Source: Capitulum mitella (taxonomy: Eukaryota > Arthropoda > Thecostraca > Pollicipedomorpha > Pollicipedidae). Taken from it: 64,000 bases of DNA. Under the pieces are notes generated by a model, which saw only the letters and a program-made list of their open reading frames with translations, was not told the origin of the DNA and made no database searches. This document shows, in pieces, positions 11,360 to 24,300 of the stretch. Location: the NCBI GenBank assembly GCA_030062745.1, contig CP099840.1, positions 18,645,382-18,709,381 of the forward strand. Reading direction: 5' to 3'. Both the position numbers and the translations under genes were made by a program. Each line of letters begins with the position of its first letter. Positions within the stretch are counted from its first letter, which is position 1.

Positions 11360-12320
11360 GAAAGGAAATCTTCCCATGAGTCAATTACATCTGTTAAATG
11401 CGTTTTGAGTTTGTTCTTTTGTGTCTCTTAGTTTTGTCAACCCGTAGCAAATTGACCCGTTCATCCGAAGTGGAATTTTGAAGACTATTTGCATTGCGAA
11501 AAGCACTTCCTGCCAAATATCAGGCTTTTAATCTGCGGCCGTGCCCGCTGCCCAGTGCCTATGGGACTTTCGCGGAAAATGCTGCGGGATATGGGTGTCA
11601 CATGGTGGAAGGGATATCACAAACACCGGTGATGTACAATCTTATGCTGAGTCGCACCTGATCTGCGACAGATGCTACGACAAACCTTAGAATCGCCAGA
11701 CTTATAGGTGCTAAAACTTCGACCTTAGGTTGACATCATTTGACTTTGATTTGGTGGTTGCAGACTTGATTTGCATGCCAAACAAATTTTCGACGAATTC
11801 TAGTCAAACCACATTCTTTTGAACTGGAAAAAACGCGGCTCTTGTCCTTATAATAAAACGGTTTTCCTGAAAATCAGGCTTTGTCTGAAGTGGCCAAACA
11901 TCTATTCGGGTGGTCTTTGGCGGCACCGGATAAGTTACGTAGGCATTTTATTTACGTTTAATCTCTTTGGAGCCACAAACAAGTCTTAGCTATCAAAGCT
12001 GCATACCAAAAGTGCTAAGAGATAAGTTGACCTAAGATGAACCTCTGGCGACCTAAATATTGGCCTGATTGGGGAAAACTTAAGTGCTTTCTTCTGGATT
12101 TACCAAGGCCATTCCAGCACTGTTTTAATTTCCCGTATGACTGACAGATCTTGAGATGCTGTTGGGGTTTTCGTGAACCTATGGTAGCGAAGGTGGAGCC
12201 GGATGCCGGCCCGGTGAGGGTGATACGTTTTGGCCACAATTAGTAGCGTAGATGGATGGGCGGTCGGAGGAGTCAGAAATTATTTGTTTGAAATTTAAAA
12301 ATGTTTTGGAACTGAAAAGG
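11360..12320. other. No supported gene
   Basis: No splice-supported exon and no family-level similarity recognised on either strand. Confidence 0.4.
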
Positions 12321-12325
12321 ATGTA

Positions 12326-13648
12326 CAAGGTGTTTCAAAAGTTCTTTCTGAACTTTCCACCACCTGGAAAACACATCATATTCATGTGGCATTTTTTATT
12401 CACATACCGATGTACTCCCCATTAATCCCAAATCGCTGGCAATGTTATTTGGCATCCTTCCTGCCAGCTTGCTGAACATGAAGGACGAGATATTCGCCTA
12501 CTCCATCCATTGTACTGTCTTCAGCTCAGCAATGCTCTCGCATGTGTCCATCTCGCAGACACGCACCTTCAGCGAGATGAACCACAGATTTTTCGATGGG
12601 GTTCAAGTCAGGGGAGTTCCCCGACTATCCTTTTTTGTCCCAGAACCCCGAAAGGTGCACTTGGCCCCTCTCTTGGGTTCCCAGCGCCGTGTGAGCGGGC
12701 GCGCTGTCCTGCATGAAGACGGCGGCCGACATGCCGCGCACCATGTTCCTCTGCTTTGCGGGGCCCGTGCTCGTCATTCGTCTCTTGGCTTCGGAGAGAG
12801 ACGTTTACGGGATCTCCTTGACAAAGTAGACTGTGTTGGCTGTTCCTTTGTGGCACCGTGTGCAGTTCTATGAGGAGCACTGTAAGTTCAACAGAGCACT
12901 CAATGCCACCCGAATCATCTGGGACCTCTTCTCATGGCAACAAGGTGGTATTTCCACCATGTCTTTCGTCCATGTGCGGTCGTTTTGGGGGTTTGCATGT
13001 TGTGTGAACTCAGAAATAGATTCGTCGCTCCTTATTCCACTCCTTCAGTTTTTTTTGCACAGCTCCATCTTCGCCTCCCGCTGTTTTTCTCCCAATTTTG
13101 GCTGTTTGTCCCTGTTATGTGCGGTGAGTCTTAGTGAGCGCTTCATGTATCGGTAAATAGTGGTGCTGGACACTTCGCGGCCCCTGCGTTTTAATGTGAC
13201 AGATAATTTTCGCACGCTCTGACCCCTTTTCAACGCGCCTTTAGTACAGATAATTTTTGCCATCCGACTGACCTGCGAGGGTCAGCCTGAGCGCTGTTTG
13301 TCAACGGACGGACAAGCAGACAAGCAGACAAGCAGACCCGTGAAAGTCTTCGCCATCTTTTCACCGTATGACGTAACAGGTCGAGTTACTTGGTGTCTGG
13401 ACCATTCCCATGGCCCTCGCACGAGCAATTTCCAGGAGAGAGCTTTTTCAGTAGTACCCATGTCAGTAGCACCTGCCCGGTCATGTTTGGGCAATGTTAC
13501 CCAATAAAAGTCAATTAGTCATTTTTTTCACAAATCTGCACTCGTCACGCATTATTCAGTTATTTTTGTTGACTAAATGTAGAAAGTGTAGAAGCTATAG
13601 GACCAAATGTGCAGCTGGAGGGTGAAAAAGAACTTTCGAAACACCCTG
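12326..13648 (-). mobile_element. Decayed Tc1/mariner element (DD37E-like)
   Basis: A 1,323-bp element flanked by TA (12324-12325 and 13649-13650). It has inverted ends: CAAGGTGTTTCAAAAGTTCT on the left, and CAGGGTGTTTCGAAAGTTCT when the right end is reverse-complemented. The - strand contains transposase remnants. These are a helix-turn-helix segment near 13045-13263 and a catalytic segment near 12590-12720 reading MQDSAPAHTALG then, after a stop, SGNSPDLNPIE. Counting from the D of QDS to the E of NPIE gives 37 intervening residues. Stops and frameshifts show it is dead. Confidence 0.8.
12430..13263 (-). pseudogene. Tc1/mariner transposase pseudogene
   Basis: Reading from 13263 leftwards, the first frame encodes a basic N-terminal DNA-binding segment (LKRRGREVSSTTIYRYMK), typical of the second helix-turn-helix of these enzymes. 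The middle D block is not cleanly readable. The QDSAPAH and SPDLNPIE blocks are present in one frame separated by an in-frame stop. The C-terminal part changes frame (SIAELKTVQWM in another frame). At least three disabling lesions are visible. Confidence 0.7.
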
Positions 13649-13649
13649 T

Positions 13650-15490
13650 AGTTTCTTATTTCAAACTCTTCAGGTGTGCTACTTAGTATGGCCATTTTCC
13701 CGATGCTTGAAACAAAGTGGTGAAAAGAATACCTATAAGGCCTTCATATTTTAGCCCTGACCCATCCTCGGGAAAATTCCTGAATACGCTACTGGCCACA
13801 TTACTGGCCAACATACACGATACCACTATTTCGTCTCAGATCTGAACTTTGCGGATTGATTTTTTTGCAGATTGCGTTGGCTAATTCCTTGAAAAAACAA
13901 CTTGCTCCTCATTGGCTTGTATGCAGCGATTATACCGGTAACATATAATCGGTTATTGGTATAATCTACAACTTATAGTGTATTATGAAGTTATAAGTTA
14001 TAGCGTGTGACATCTTGGCAGCACGCTGCTTTTAGAACGAAAAAGCACATTTAATGGGCTTTCTTTTTCTAAGATTTCAAGCACGACTCTGTTTTCCAAG
14101 AAGCAGAAATTAACGGAGTCCCTGTAGTCTGCAATCATCATGGGTCGCCGCCATCGCAGTTTCAGTACCTCCAGGTTAGACCCGCAGACGTTTCCTTGTA
14201 CCACTGGGCGGAGAGCAGTCATGCATGTGCTGGCGCATTAACACATGACATATGCACCATAGGGTGGACATCTCAACTGGATTGGAATGGCACAAGACAT
14301 GTAGCAGAGTTTTCTGTTTGGCGTGATAATTTTAGTATTGGCAAACTCGTTTGTGGCCATATTTCTCTTTGTTGAATACTCCTCTGTTTACAAGTTCGTC
14401 TTCCCAGTGAGTTTTTCGTTCATCCGTCAGACACACAGAGCTTCCACTTTCAGCGCCTACATTCTTGACGTCAAACTCTGGCCGTTCACAGCACCAGCAC
14501 TTCATTACGTCACAAGCGTCACGGGGTCCACCACATATCGAACCTAATGGAGAGCACAGTCTGAAGATCCATACTGAGCAAAAACCGGCCCTACTTATAT
14601 ACTACCTATAAACGGAAATGATGGAAGGGATGGTGCAATTATGATGTCATATGCTACCAATTAGGAGGCGTTTTTCAATTTGAGTTTTCTGGAATCACTC
14701 GACTTTAATCAATGAACAGGCGTGAGAACGCAGGGAATTGTTACAACTAGCTGATACAAGGAGGATATAAGAACTCGCAAGTCTTCGATGGTTTGTGCTA
14801 TTTTAAGGTTAGAAAAAGGAAGTATCGTTTAACATTACGGACATGATTCACCTAGCGGCACTGCGGCACGATTGATGTGCTTGAGGCGTTAATGGGCTTT
14901 CAGACGTCTTTGTCTGATTCTCTTCGGCGCCGACTTTAAGAACTAGAGTTGAGGGCATGTGGTAATGTGGTAGCCTGTGGTAGGAAAGTCTTTGAAGGTT
15001 TTCGGATACGGGAACTCTAAAACCATGACGTGCGCTTAGTCACAAGACACCGTCAATGCCTCTAAGAACCGACCAAGTTGCAGTGGCCAGCTGGATTCTC
15101 TAGCTGATTCATGTGGCAGCTCTTAACATATATAGCATTGACTCACACCACGGTCTTACTGCACCAAGACGTTTTACTGAAGTCTTTGTCTCATGGCTGA
15201 AGCTCGTAACCACATGTGAAAAAGCTGATGTCAGGGCGACTAGAAGGAGAACCACAGCGATTCGACTGAAGCTGATCGCAAAGAATGACTCAGCAGACTC
15301 GTCTCTAATCTGGGCTACAGGGTGACCTTGGAATATCCCCACCTTGTACACCATGCCCACGTGGTGATCCCACCGAGCATTGCATTTCAGCATTTGGGAA
15401 CAAAGAGACGTGAAAATGATCGACACGCAATAAGTGCACACGCCGAAAACCTGTCGAGCGTAAGCTGTGCGACGGCTACACGATCGTTCT
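13650..15490. other. No supported gene
   Basis: Only short overlapping frames. No acceptor-donor pair encloses a coding-like segment, and no repeat family was recognised. Confidence 0.4.
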
Positions 15491-15492
15491 AT

Positions 15493-15513
15493 TGTGTGTG
15501 TGTGTGTGTGTGT
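15493..15513. repeat. (TG)n microsatellite
   Basis: Simple TG dinucleotide run. Confidence 0.95.
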
Positions 15514-15804
15514 TGAAGAGCGTGGTGCATCTGCGTATCCATTTCAGGTGCACGGGTTTGGTCTTTTATGGATTTGAATGCGACGTTTATTCTTCACATT
15601 AAGCAAAGCGCGGCCAGTGTATCGCGAGACAAAATTTTACGAAAATGGTTACCGCAGGAGCCCTTTCATCGAAGAACGTAACAAACTGGTCAAGAACGAC
15701 GAGGAACAATCGAGTTCGGCATTTATGCTATCGTCACAGCTACGTGAAAACTATAAAGTCTATGGATACCTGCATAATATAATGTACTCGATAGATAATT
15801 ACAG

Positions 15805-15980
15805 AATCCTCCGACCTCCACCAGAGTCCTACGACCTCCACCAGGGTCCTCTGATCCTGCATCAGAGTCCTCCGATCTGCATCAGAGTCCTCTGTCCTCC
15901 ACCAGAATCTTCTGATCTCCAACAGAGCCCCCCCCCCCCCGGACCTCTGCCAGAGTCCCCCGATCTCCACCAGCCCTCCA
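15805..15980. repeat. Degenerate CCTCCACCAGAGTCCTCCGA minisatellite
   Basis: A roughly 21- to 24-bp motif based on CCTCCACCAGAGTCCTCTGA is repeated about seven times with substitutions and a C-run at about 15928-15937. It explains the proline-rich + frame and the tryptophan-rich - frame through this region; neither is a gene call. Confidence 0.7.
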
Positions 15981-16418
15981 ATCTCCGCCAGGCGACTGGC
16001 CAAGTGGGCGCTGTCAGCTCGGCGACGAGAGGAGGCGCCAGCAGAAGTGCCGCCAGCCACTGACCACATTCTGCACGCCGGTGGCTGGAGCCGTTATGTA
16101 AAAGGAGCGCACGCTATCTTATGCTTATGCTATCTTAACGGAGGAATTAGGATTACTCCTATGCTGATTCATGGAAAGAATGGACTGCAAAACGATATTG
16201 CGTCTCATTAACTCTGGAAAGTTCTCACCCTGTGCACCCCGAATAGCCGTACACGTTGCGATCAGACACATGACGTTGCAGTGATAGCCTGAGGCCCGGA
16301 AAAAATCAATACCAGGGGTAAATGTCTATGTATGCAGTATAAGTAAGCATTCAGTGCAAAGAATCCCTTTAAGCCCTCAATGTAAAAGGAAAATCTGAAC
16401 GATTCCACGTGCTTCTAA

Positions 16419-17626
16419 CCCTATTCCCGGAGGGCTAGACGGTATGGTCGATTCCCGGATTCGCCCCCCCCTTGAGATCTCGAGAACTACTCGTCCGATT
16501 TCATCGCAACAAACGGCAATCGATTTGCCATGACTTGAACTACATTTTTATAAAAATAAGTTTTAAAAATTTTGAAAAGTGTGGGGAGCAAAAAAGTACA
16601 GGCGGGCAAAAATTCCAAAATCAGGGGTATTTTTGGACTTCTTATGATTCCGTTGTTTATGGACTGATTTCGATGAAACTGGCATGAATCGAGAGATCAT
16701 GAACAGGACTTTTACCACGGGTAAACAAATCTAAAATTTTGTTAAAATTCATGGGCGTTCACAGGGTTTCAAAAATAGCAGGATTAGTTTTCCAACAACT
16801 GAATAAACAAAAAAGGCAAAAGCACTTTTTTGGCTTCTGCTAGTCATGTTATGCTAAAGAAGTCCAAATCGCATCACAGTGTTTGTGTAATGTTAGCATA
16901 GGCGGTGCCAGGGACATGGAAAAGGGGAAGCTGTCATGGTCACATGTTCTTCAGATCAGTTTGTGACTTTTGGACCTTGAATGACCTCCAGTGACCTTAG
17001 GGTCACTTGAAATGATCTCGTGTGCATTTAATATTGTCTGTAAACGTTTTCAATCATTCTAATTCACTCTATTTCAAAAAGTTCATTTTATGGCTATTAC
17101 GATATAGGGTACGCGCACCGACATTTTAGGTCATAGCTCCGTGACCCGACCTGATATCAACCTGAAACTTAGTACACAAGTAGAGGGCACCGTTCTACGT
17201 CATATATATTCCGGGTTTGGCATTCGAAAAAACGGCACCGAAATCATCGCAAAAAAAGCAAATTTTGACTTTTGACCTTGACCTGACCTTGTAATGTGAC
17301 CTCAGATAAGCAAAATTTTATCTGCACATTGCCCAACTATTTAGCTATACATCCATATAAAGTTTTAGGTTCTATTTTAAAAACTCTGGTTTTGGCAGAC
17401 CTTTTTCTTTTACCCCCAACATGCCCAAAAATGGCCTGAGGTACCTCCCAAAAACGCTGCTTGGCTCCGCCCTTGAGCAGAATAGAATTTTGAAATTTTG
17501 ACACGACATGTAGGAAGAATAGCTAGGAAAAGTGACCAAGTTTCGTGAAACTGCATTAAAAAGCGTGGAATTGGCAAGCAAAAAACCCGAGGGGGGTGGA
17601 TTAAGTCCCCTCTGCCGGGAATAGGG
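16419..17626 (+). mobile_element. Family B TTAA element, copy 2
   Basis: A 1,208-bp copy with ends CCCTATTCCCGG and CCGGGAATAGGG. The flanks CTAA (16415-16418) and CCAA (17627-17630) are decayed from TTAA. The interior follows copy 1 closely, including the TTTGACCTTGACCTGACCTT block at 17271-17290 and the phrase GTGACCCGA(C/T)CTGATATCAA. No transposase frame. Confidence 0.8.
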
Positions 17627-17629
17627 CCA

Positions 17630-18500
17630 ACACCACCCCAGATTAGGCCATCGAGCAGTTTTGGGCACTCCTCAAGAACGACGTTTACAAAGACGGCTGG
17701 TAGGACAACGGCTGCGGCCCGGATGAAGAGAAGAATTTAATCCAAGATCCGGACCTTCCACACGACCACCGTCCAACGTCTCATGAGAGGTGTCAAGGAC
17801 AAAGTGCGCCGTGTGGCTGAAGACGAGTATTGCCACCGGCTCCGTATCTACTGGCTGATAAAGAACAGCAAGCCGAGCTCAACGATGTACCGCCCATGTT
17901 TGTCCACGCATGCGTTCGCGAAATATAAGCGTTCCAGCTTTTTCTGAACTTTTAACTATGGCCCTTTAGCATAGGCGCGGAAGCCATGGGCCAGGGGGGC
18001 TTCAGTCACCCAACTTTTCTTAAATTTAACCTTGACCCTATGGGCGTTGACTGGAAGGAATTGACCCAAAATGCTTCTCGCCGACGCCCGCCCCCCCCCC
18101 CCCTCCCCGCGCCCTGCACGCCCAAATGAAGAAGAGTTCCCGTGCCCCTGCCTTTGAGATGTACAAATGTTTCATTTCATATGCGATGCATAGAAAGGTC
18201 AGTCCTTTCTACTGAAGCATAACAAATAACAAACATATCATATATGGGGTCAAAATACAAATTATCGCATCGTCATGTTATGAACACCCTACCACACATC
18301 AGTGCGAGCAGTGTATTTAACAGAATGTCTTTTCCCTTAGTAAATAATCCGTGTCTTAGTAACAGAGGTCAAAGCACTGCCGTACGACTCCTCCATCAAG
18401 CCAACAATGCTCCGTAAAGCCCTAAAGAGCATTTAAGTGTTCTGAGGAGCATTGGACCGCAGCCCTGCGCAGGCCAGTCCCGCGCCACCCAGCAGACCCT
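17630..18500. other. No supported gene
   Basis: Includes C-runs near 18090 and short frames. No exon or repeat family recognised. Confidence 0.4.
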
Positions 18501-18792
18501 GACACATGGCTCATCCCGACTCCGGCCATGTTCGAGAGGGATCTTCCGACCGCAGCTGGGTACCCCGGAGGCGGATCTGGCCAGCGTTTGGCGCGCCTTC
18601 TCTAGCAGGCTCGCCGCGACGACGCATGACGCATGCAGATTTCAGTGGTCGGCGCCCGGCTATGACTCCTGCAGGGCGGCATCCGCCCGCCGACATCGCA
18701 CGCCGGCCCGCCGACAATGGTCGACGTGTCAGAGACCGTATCCGGCGTCCGGCCGGCTGACCACGGTCCCGGCGCCAGAGACTGTCTACAGG

Positions 18793-18799
18793 TATAAAA
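18793..18799 (+). promoter_or_regulatory. TATA box of the secreted-protein gene
   Basis: A consensus TATAAAA is placed 70 bp before the ATG of exon 1, so a transcript starting about 30 bp downstream would have a 5' leader of roughly 45 nt. The upstream 250 bp is GC- and CpG-rich. The element is assigned by position relative to a well-supported first exon. Confidence 0.6.
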
Positions 18800-18868
18800 C
18801 GATCGTAACCATCCCTCCTATCCTTGAATATTCGGACGGTAGAGCGCTGGACAGCGATCGCGTACGAA

Positions 18869-18886
18869 ATGGAGCTCAAAATCGTG
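18869..18886 (+). CDS. Secreted acidic protein, exon 1 (6 codons)
   Basis: ATG plus five codons (MELKIV) end directly at a consensus donor GTAAGT, in phase 0. Joined to the exon at 21110 it completes a typical signal peptide, with a hydrophobic core and a probable cut after Ala18 (motif ACGA). The micro-exon is far too short to be found by ORF length. It is supported by the TATA box 70 bp upstream, the perfect donor and the phase match. Confidence 0.7.
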
Positions 18887-21109
18887 GTAAGTGCACGCAT
18901 AATGAGTACAAATTAACGATTGTTTTAAGCAATGTATTGGTAAAATATAAGTATTGAGTGCCTCGTGTTCAGTAACATTGACTGATTTCCTGGCCTGATC
19001 CTCCGCGAGAAATAAAAACGCGCGGATCCTTTTTGGAGGGAATCACATGGTAGAACCCATTCGCTTGGCGAAAGGCAGATCCGTCAGGTAAAATATATGG
19101 GGGCGGACCAATAGCACGTCTGACGTCCGAGTACATCTTCTGGCTCAAAAAGGCCAGATTAAAAAAAAAATGCGCTTCAGTACCCGATACTCAAACATTA
19201 TTTTCAAAGGACTTGAATAAATCAGAGTTCATTAAAAGCTGCCGGTCACTGCTGTGGTTTTCTTGCTGCCTTAAAAGTAGATATGGTTGCAATAACCAGT
19301 TTAGTTTAGCGAAACATCACATATTCTATATAATATGTAATGGATAAACTCTCAGATAATGTGACCAAAAGTGACTGATAGCCATTGTAGTGTTGACGAC
19401 AAGGGCGGATCCAGACCATGTACTAAGTGGAAACAAGTCTCCATCTGTGTAGCCTTATACTGATTCATCCTAGCGATGGTCCTAACCCGAAATGTCGATT
19501 TCTCCTCCGATTTCAGTAAATTTGTTCCTCCATTTTCGAGAATTAACGTGCTTTTTCAGTGCTTTGAAAAACCGAAAAGGGGACCCAAGGACAGGACCCA
19601 AGGCCGCCCTTTTCCAATGAAAGGGGGTCATAGGCCGATAGCCCTCCCCCAGATTCGTCAGAGGAAAATGTTCACGATTAGTGCAGCACTTACTGTTGGT
19701 TTACGCTGCTATCGAACAGTGCTACGGACGTTGTAAACGATGTTATGATGCCGTGGTTTCTCCTGGTGTTGCCACCGGCCTCACAAAGTGTTTGTGATAT
19801 ATGTGCTGTATCTCGGAAGCCGGGCATGGTTAATTCTTCCTCTGTCTGTCTGTATGTGCTAAAAGGTCATGACCGCTATCCTGCTAGCATCATTTGTGCC
19901 ATGTCACAGACAGCATTTGCTTGAACGGTCTGTAGGAACCTCGTAAAATTCCCAATATTCTGCACACAACCAAATCCATTTTTGTTGTATGATTTGTTGT
20001 TCACCGCTTGGAAAGGACATCCGAACATTTTCCGATAACCTCACCTCTCTGCTCAGACATCTCTTTGCATGTAAGGGTTTTTCGGTCGCGTTTTCATGTA
20101 ATTTTTCATGAAGCTCCTTGAGTTCCTTCGCCTCTTACGTGGGTGTTCTGCTTTCGATACATAATTTGTCGTGTCCAAATTCACGAATTTAATTTATTTG
20201 GAGTATATCCGCGCGATGGTTATAGAGACTCGAAACACGTTCCTCACAAACCTTTTGTCCTTTGTTCCACACGAAGTAGCAGCAGTCTCGCGGAGCCGCT
20301 TGTGCGCCTTTTCTCTCGAGGCCAGGTTGCAAAATGACAATCTCAGCACTTATACTGCCGCAAAGTGGATATGGGTCCGTTGGATACTGAAGACCGGAGA
20401 CAATGAGGTTGTCCTCGTGCTCCTTGGTCGCTGGAGCGTCCGGAGACGGCGGCCACTATGACCCGGACGTCCCGCCGCTGCGAGCCGCCGGCCTTTCTCG
20501 GTTCGGCAATCAAGAGAGGGCCGTCTGCCGGTCCGTCTGACGCGCGGCGGCCGGCTGAGAGCGGCGTCACAATGGCGCTGCAGGTGTGCCGAGACGCCCG
20601 CACGGCGCCGGCCCCCGACCGGCGTAATAGGGGCCGCTATGTGGCCCGCTGGCTATCGGGCCTGGATCAGCAGCGGCAGCAGCCGCCGGTCGCGAGAATG
20701 AACGCGCCGTCGATCGGGGTGGCGGCGGCGGCAGCAGTGGCAGTGGCGGCGGCGGCAGAGGGCCGGGCTGCAGCCCAAGTGGCCCATTGTTTACTGAAGA
20801 GCTTTCAGAACTCTAAAAGTCCCAATTGTTATTAGAAAATCTCTCAAAAATTAGAATTTCCATTGCACTGCGAGCGTCGAACAAAAAAACGGCAAGAAAC
20901 AGAAGAAGATGCGTGCAATGTTTAGAGACACTTCACAGGAGAGAAATGTCCCATTACACCATTTCCAAAACGTCTCGTCCTTGTCCGAGAACAGTCCAGT
21001 TTCGTGACCGCTGCTTTAGTCCACTCGTTGAAGACCGTCCTCTGAGCCAAGGACGCATACTGTGCGGTCCGTCTCTGGCGGCGCTCTCAACCTGGCCTCC
21101 GGCCGACAG
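18887..21109 (+). other. Intron 1 of the secreted-protein gene
   Basis: Donor GTAAGT and acceptor GGCCGACAG. It holds AT-rich sequence, a GGGCGGATCCAG motif near 19405 and a GC-rich stretch at 20450-20780. In one + frame that stretch encodes an alanine-rich segment (VAAAAAVAVAAAAEGRAAA). The alanine run has no supported splice connection and is not called. Confidence 0.55.
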
Positions 21110-21395
21110 ATTTTGCTGTCGGCCCTGGGCCTGGCGTGCGGCGCCTCCATCCAGGACCCGTTCATCCACGACTCGGTGGAGGACCAGATCGCCATGGAGT
21201 CGGGCGCACGCCGCTCGGTGGTCGTCGCCCCTCCCGGCCTTCAAGAGGCCGATGAGCCCGACGCCGACGGCGACATCGACGCCGCCGACGCGGCCGACGC
21301 TGCTGCCGACGTCGCGGCGGCTGAGGAGGAAGAGAAGGCAGAGGCCGAAGACAAGCCAGCCGTGGACGCCGACTCGTTCGAGATTTTGCTGAACG
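21110..21395 (+). CDS. Secreted acidic protein, exon 2
   Basis: Residues 7-101 of a 206-residue product. It opens with ILLSALGLACGAS, the hydrophobic half of the signal peptide. A dibasic RR follows at residues 40-41, and then an acidic Ala/Asp/Glu domain at about residues 52-97 (for example DIDAADAADAAADVAAAEEE). It ends at the donor GTGAGT in phase 1. GC content and third-position GC are much higher than in the introns. The upstream part of the same open frame (21062-21109) is intronic, since including it would lose the signal peptide. The family is not recognised. The acidic spacer resembles propeptide or matrix-protein composition. Confidence 0.75.
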
Positions 21396-24300
21396 GTGAG
21401 TTGGCCAACTGTTTTCATGTCTGGCTTGATGGTCTTCGGGAATCATTCCCGTCAGAAGGCCATAAACAAGTTATGAACCTCATTGCGTGCTAAGATGTGT
21501 CTGTATATCGAATGTCTTCTGAATGAAGGAGTCCGTTCCACAGATCCTCAAGATATGAACAAAATTATCCCTGCGTACTTGTAAGGCGGCTACGAAATGA
21601 ATACCCCTGAACGCAGATGGGCAACTGACCACAAAGTTTTCGCCCTGCATTGGCTAAGAGATGTGCTTCGAAATGGCACGCCCCGATACAGTGACCTCAG
21701 CGACCATACGGCGAAATTGGGGCGATCGTTGACGCCGTGCACGGAGCGGGAGGTGGAGGTCATCGCCGGTCTCGGCACTGCCTGTTGACCTTAAGAGGCG
21801 GCCAGACGACGGCGGCACTCGCCGGTCCAGGTGGCGGTGCCGTGGCTGCACTGAGCGCCGGCCGGCGAGACCGAGCCACGGCGACCGGCTGCTGCGTCCG
21901 CCATAACAACGGCCCACCCTGTTTTAAGCGTTACAGATTATCGGAGAGCCGTTTTTCAGAAGCAAAGCTGTGGTGCGAGGTACACCTGCGCAGGCAGTTT
22001 ACCAACAGCATCAACATTCGTAACATTCGTGTAAACAAGGAGAGTATGCAGCTAGTTTGAGTTATTTGCTCCAGGAATTCTTCACACCAGGGAGAGACCG
22101 TGCTCTCTAGGCATGAACCAATGAGTGCCCCCTTAAACGAAGCTAACGGGTGCAGGCCCATGCCCGTGACTGGTCCCGCGGAGTACGGCTCAGCCGTGAC
22201 CAGTTCCGCTTTATCGCTATCAAAGACCACTCGGCCGTGACCAGCAGTGACACAGGCGACAGCCAGTTCCCGGCCAGTGTCGCCCGGTCAGCGCCACAAC
22301 GTCGCCTTCTAATCCGTCTGGGCGCCGCCGCTCGGGGAACTGTCGCAGGGCGCTCCGAGCCGGCACTGCACTGTATGACTGTCGCCGGGCGCTCCGAACT
22401 GGCACTGCACTGTCTGACTGTCGCCAGGCGCTCCAAACTGGCACTGCACTGTATGACTGTCGCCGGGCGCTCCAAACTGGCACTGCACTGTATGACTGTC
22501 ACTGGACGCTCCGAACTGGCACTGCACTGTCTGACTGTCGCCGGGCGCTCCAAACTGGCACTGCACTGTATGACTGTCGCCGGGCGCTCCAAACTGGCAC
22601 TGCACTGTCTGACTGTCGCCAGGCGCTCCAAACTGGCACTGCACTGTATGACTGTCGCCAGGCGCTCCAAACTGGCACTGCACTGTCTGACTGTCGCCAG
22701 GCGCTCCAAACTGGCACTGCACTGTCTGACTGTCGCCAGGCGCTCCAAACTGGCACTGCACTGTCTGACTGTCGCCAGGCGCTCCAAACTGGCACTGCAC
22801 TGTATGACTGTCGCCGGGCGCTCCAAACTGGCATTGGAATGTCTGATTGGCACGGGGCACTCTGAAGTACGAGAGCCTCGTGGTACCGGAATGTCAGAAT
22901 GGCAGAATGACGCAGCCGTTGCTGAATCTGTCTGTCCTGCGCATCGGCCGTAATATCGCTTTTCCACTCTTGCTAAAGTTGATGAATAATTTACGCCTTA
23001 AAACGATTAATTTTTTCAGGAAAAGGGTTGACGTTTTTCCGGTATTGAAAACTTCCTTCAATATGGGTGTTTTAATTGCAGATGCGCAAGAGCACAAGGA
23101 TCAAGTGCGCGTATATAAGTGAGCAAAACGTAACTTTCGCAAGGCAGATGGCTTGCGCTAGTCTAGAAAACAATGAAGATATAAGTGATGTTTTCGACAG
23201 ACGGCTACCTTTTGTCAGTCTGTGTGCTGCAACATACTGATGCATGTGAAGGAAAGAGTGAGAGGTGGAGTTTTCGTTTCCGTTGTGCTGCGTCTGCTCG
23301 GGACGGCTGCTTCTTGACCGTTCCCCTCTTATCTCGTTGCCGTGCCATTTTCTGGGCCGAAGAGTAGTACTGACACCAAGACCGGGCAGCCCTGAACCTT
23401 GCTTGCGGGGGACGGAGGGTGTGTCAGGGGCGCTGCTCTCCTATCAGGCAGGTGATCCCAGCCGGCTGAGTGGGCTGGCTCTGACGGCCTGGCTGGCGGC
23501 CGGCGTCGGGGCGCTGCCCCACCCTGCAGACGGCCGGCCCCGAGTCCAGGCCACGCCTGCGACCGCCGGCCCTGACGTACACGCTGCCAGACGGGAAAAT
23601 TGCTGCCGGAAACCCCCTGGGTCAAGGCTTAATGACTCCGCATACGTTTGTCTGGAGAAACTGAAGGGAGCTTGCTCTAACATTTATTGAAATTTCGAAT
23701 TAACATTTCGTGATGGAAAGAATGACAGTAAATTCTGCATGTAACCATGTGCTTTTCTGTAACGCCGTTATGCCTGTGGGGACATTAAACGCGTAGCCAG
23801 GTGCCTGCAGGAACTTCATATTTGATACCGATGCAAAATTGGTTAGTACGATGGTCCTTGATTCAAACTGTGCCCTTCGCCGCTGCGCGGAACAAGGCAC
23901 GTGGACTGACCAGGTAGCGTGGTCGTGGGATTATGTAGCCTGCCAATCCGATTTGAGACGTAATACGCTTGCCTCCTGCTCGTTAGGTGCCAACAGTTAC
24001 GTGGTATTCGCTCAGCTCACAGAAATCGTCTTAAATCTGGAGGATCCACTTCAGACGAAGAGTTTGTATTAAAGAATGATGAATGTTGAAGGAATATGTA
24101 TGAGCTGACCTTAATCAGTTCTCCAAATCCGTTAATATTACATTTGTTTTTCATCTTTTTCCTTTAGGTGTGTGCAGCTCTTTTTCAGTCACATATTTAT
24201 ATTTCAAAAACGTCATTTAACAGTTGCTCAGAAGATATCGCTAGTACCGTAATAGCGGGGCAATGGAACATAGTTTAGTTTGTGAACAGTAAAGCCGAAA

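Noticed and set aside
22340..22850. CRISPR array
   Set aside because: Tandem units are contiguous with no unique spacers, and the sequence is eukaryotic.
22143..22967. Long open frames (up to 274 codons) on both strands across the 39-bp minisatellite
   Set aside because: The unit length is a multiple of three, so a frame without a stop in one unit stays open through the array. At least four frames are open at once and no splice or start context supports any.
23265..23690. GC-rich 141-codon frame as an extra exon of the secreted gene
   Set aside because: An acceptor-like CCCTGCAG exists, but no donor in the phase needed to link exons 2 and 3 was found, while those two exons already join in phase.
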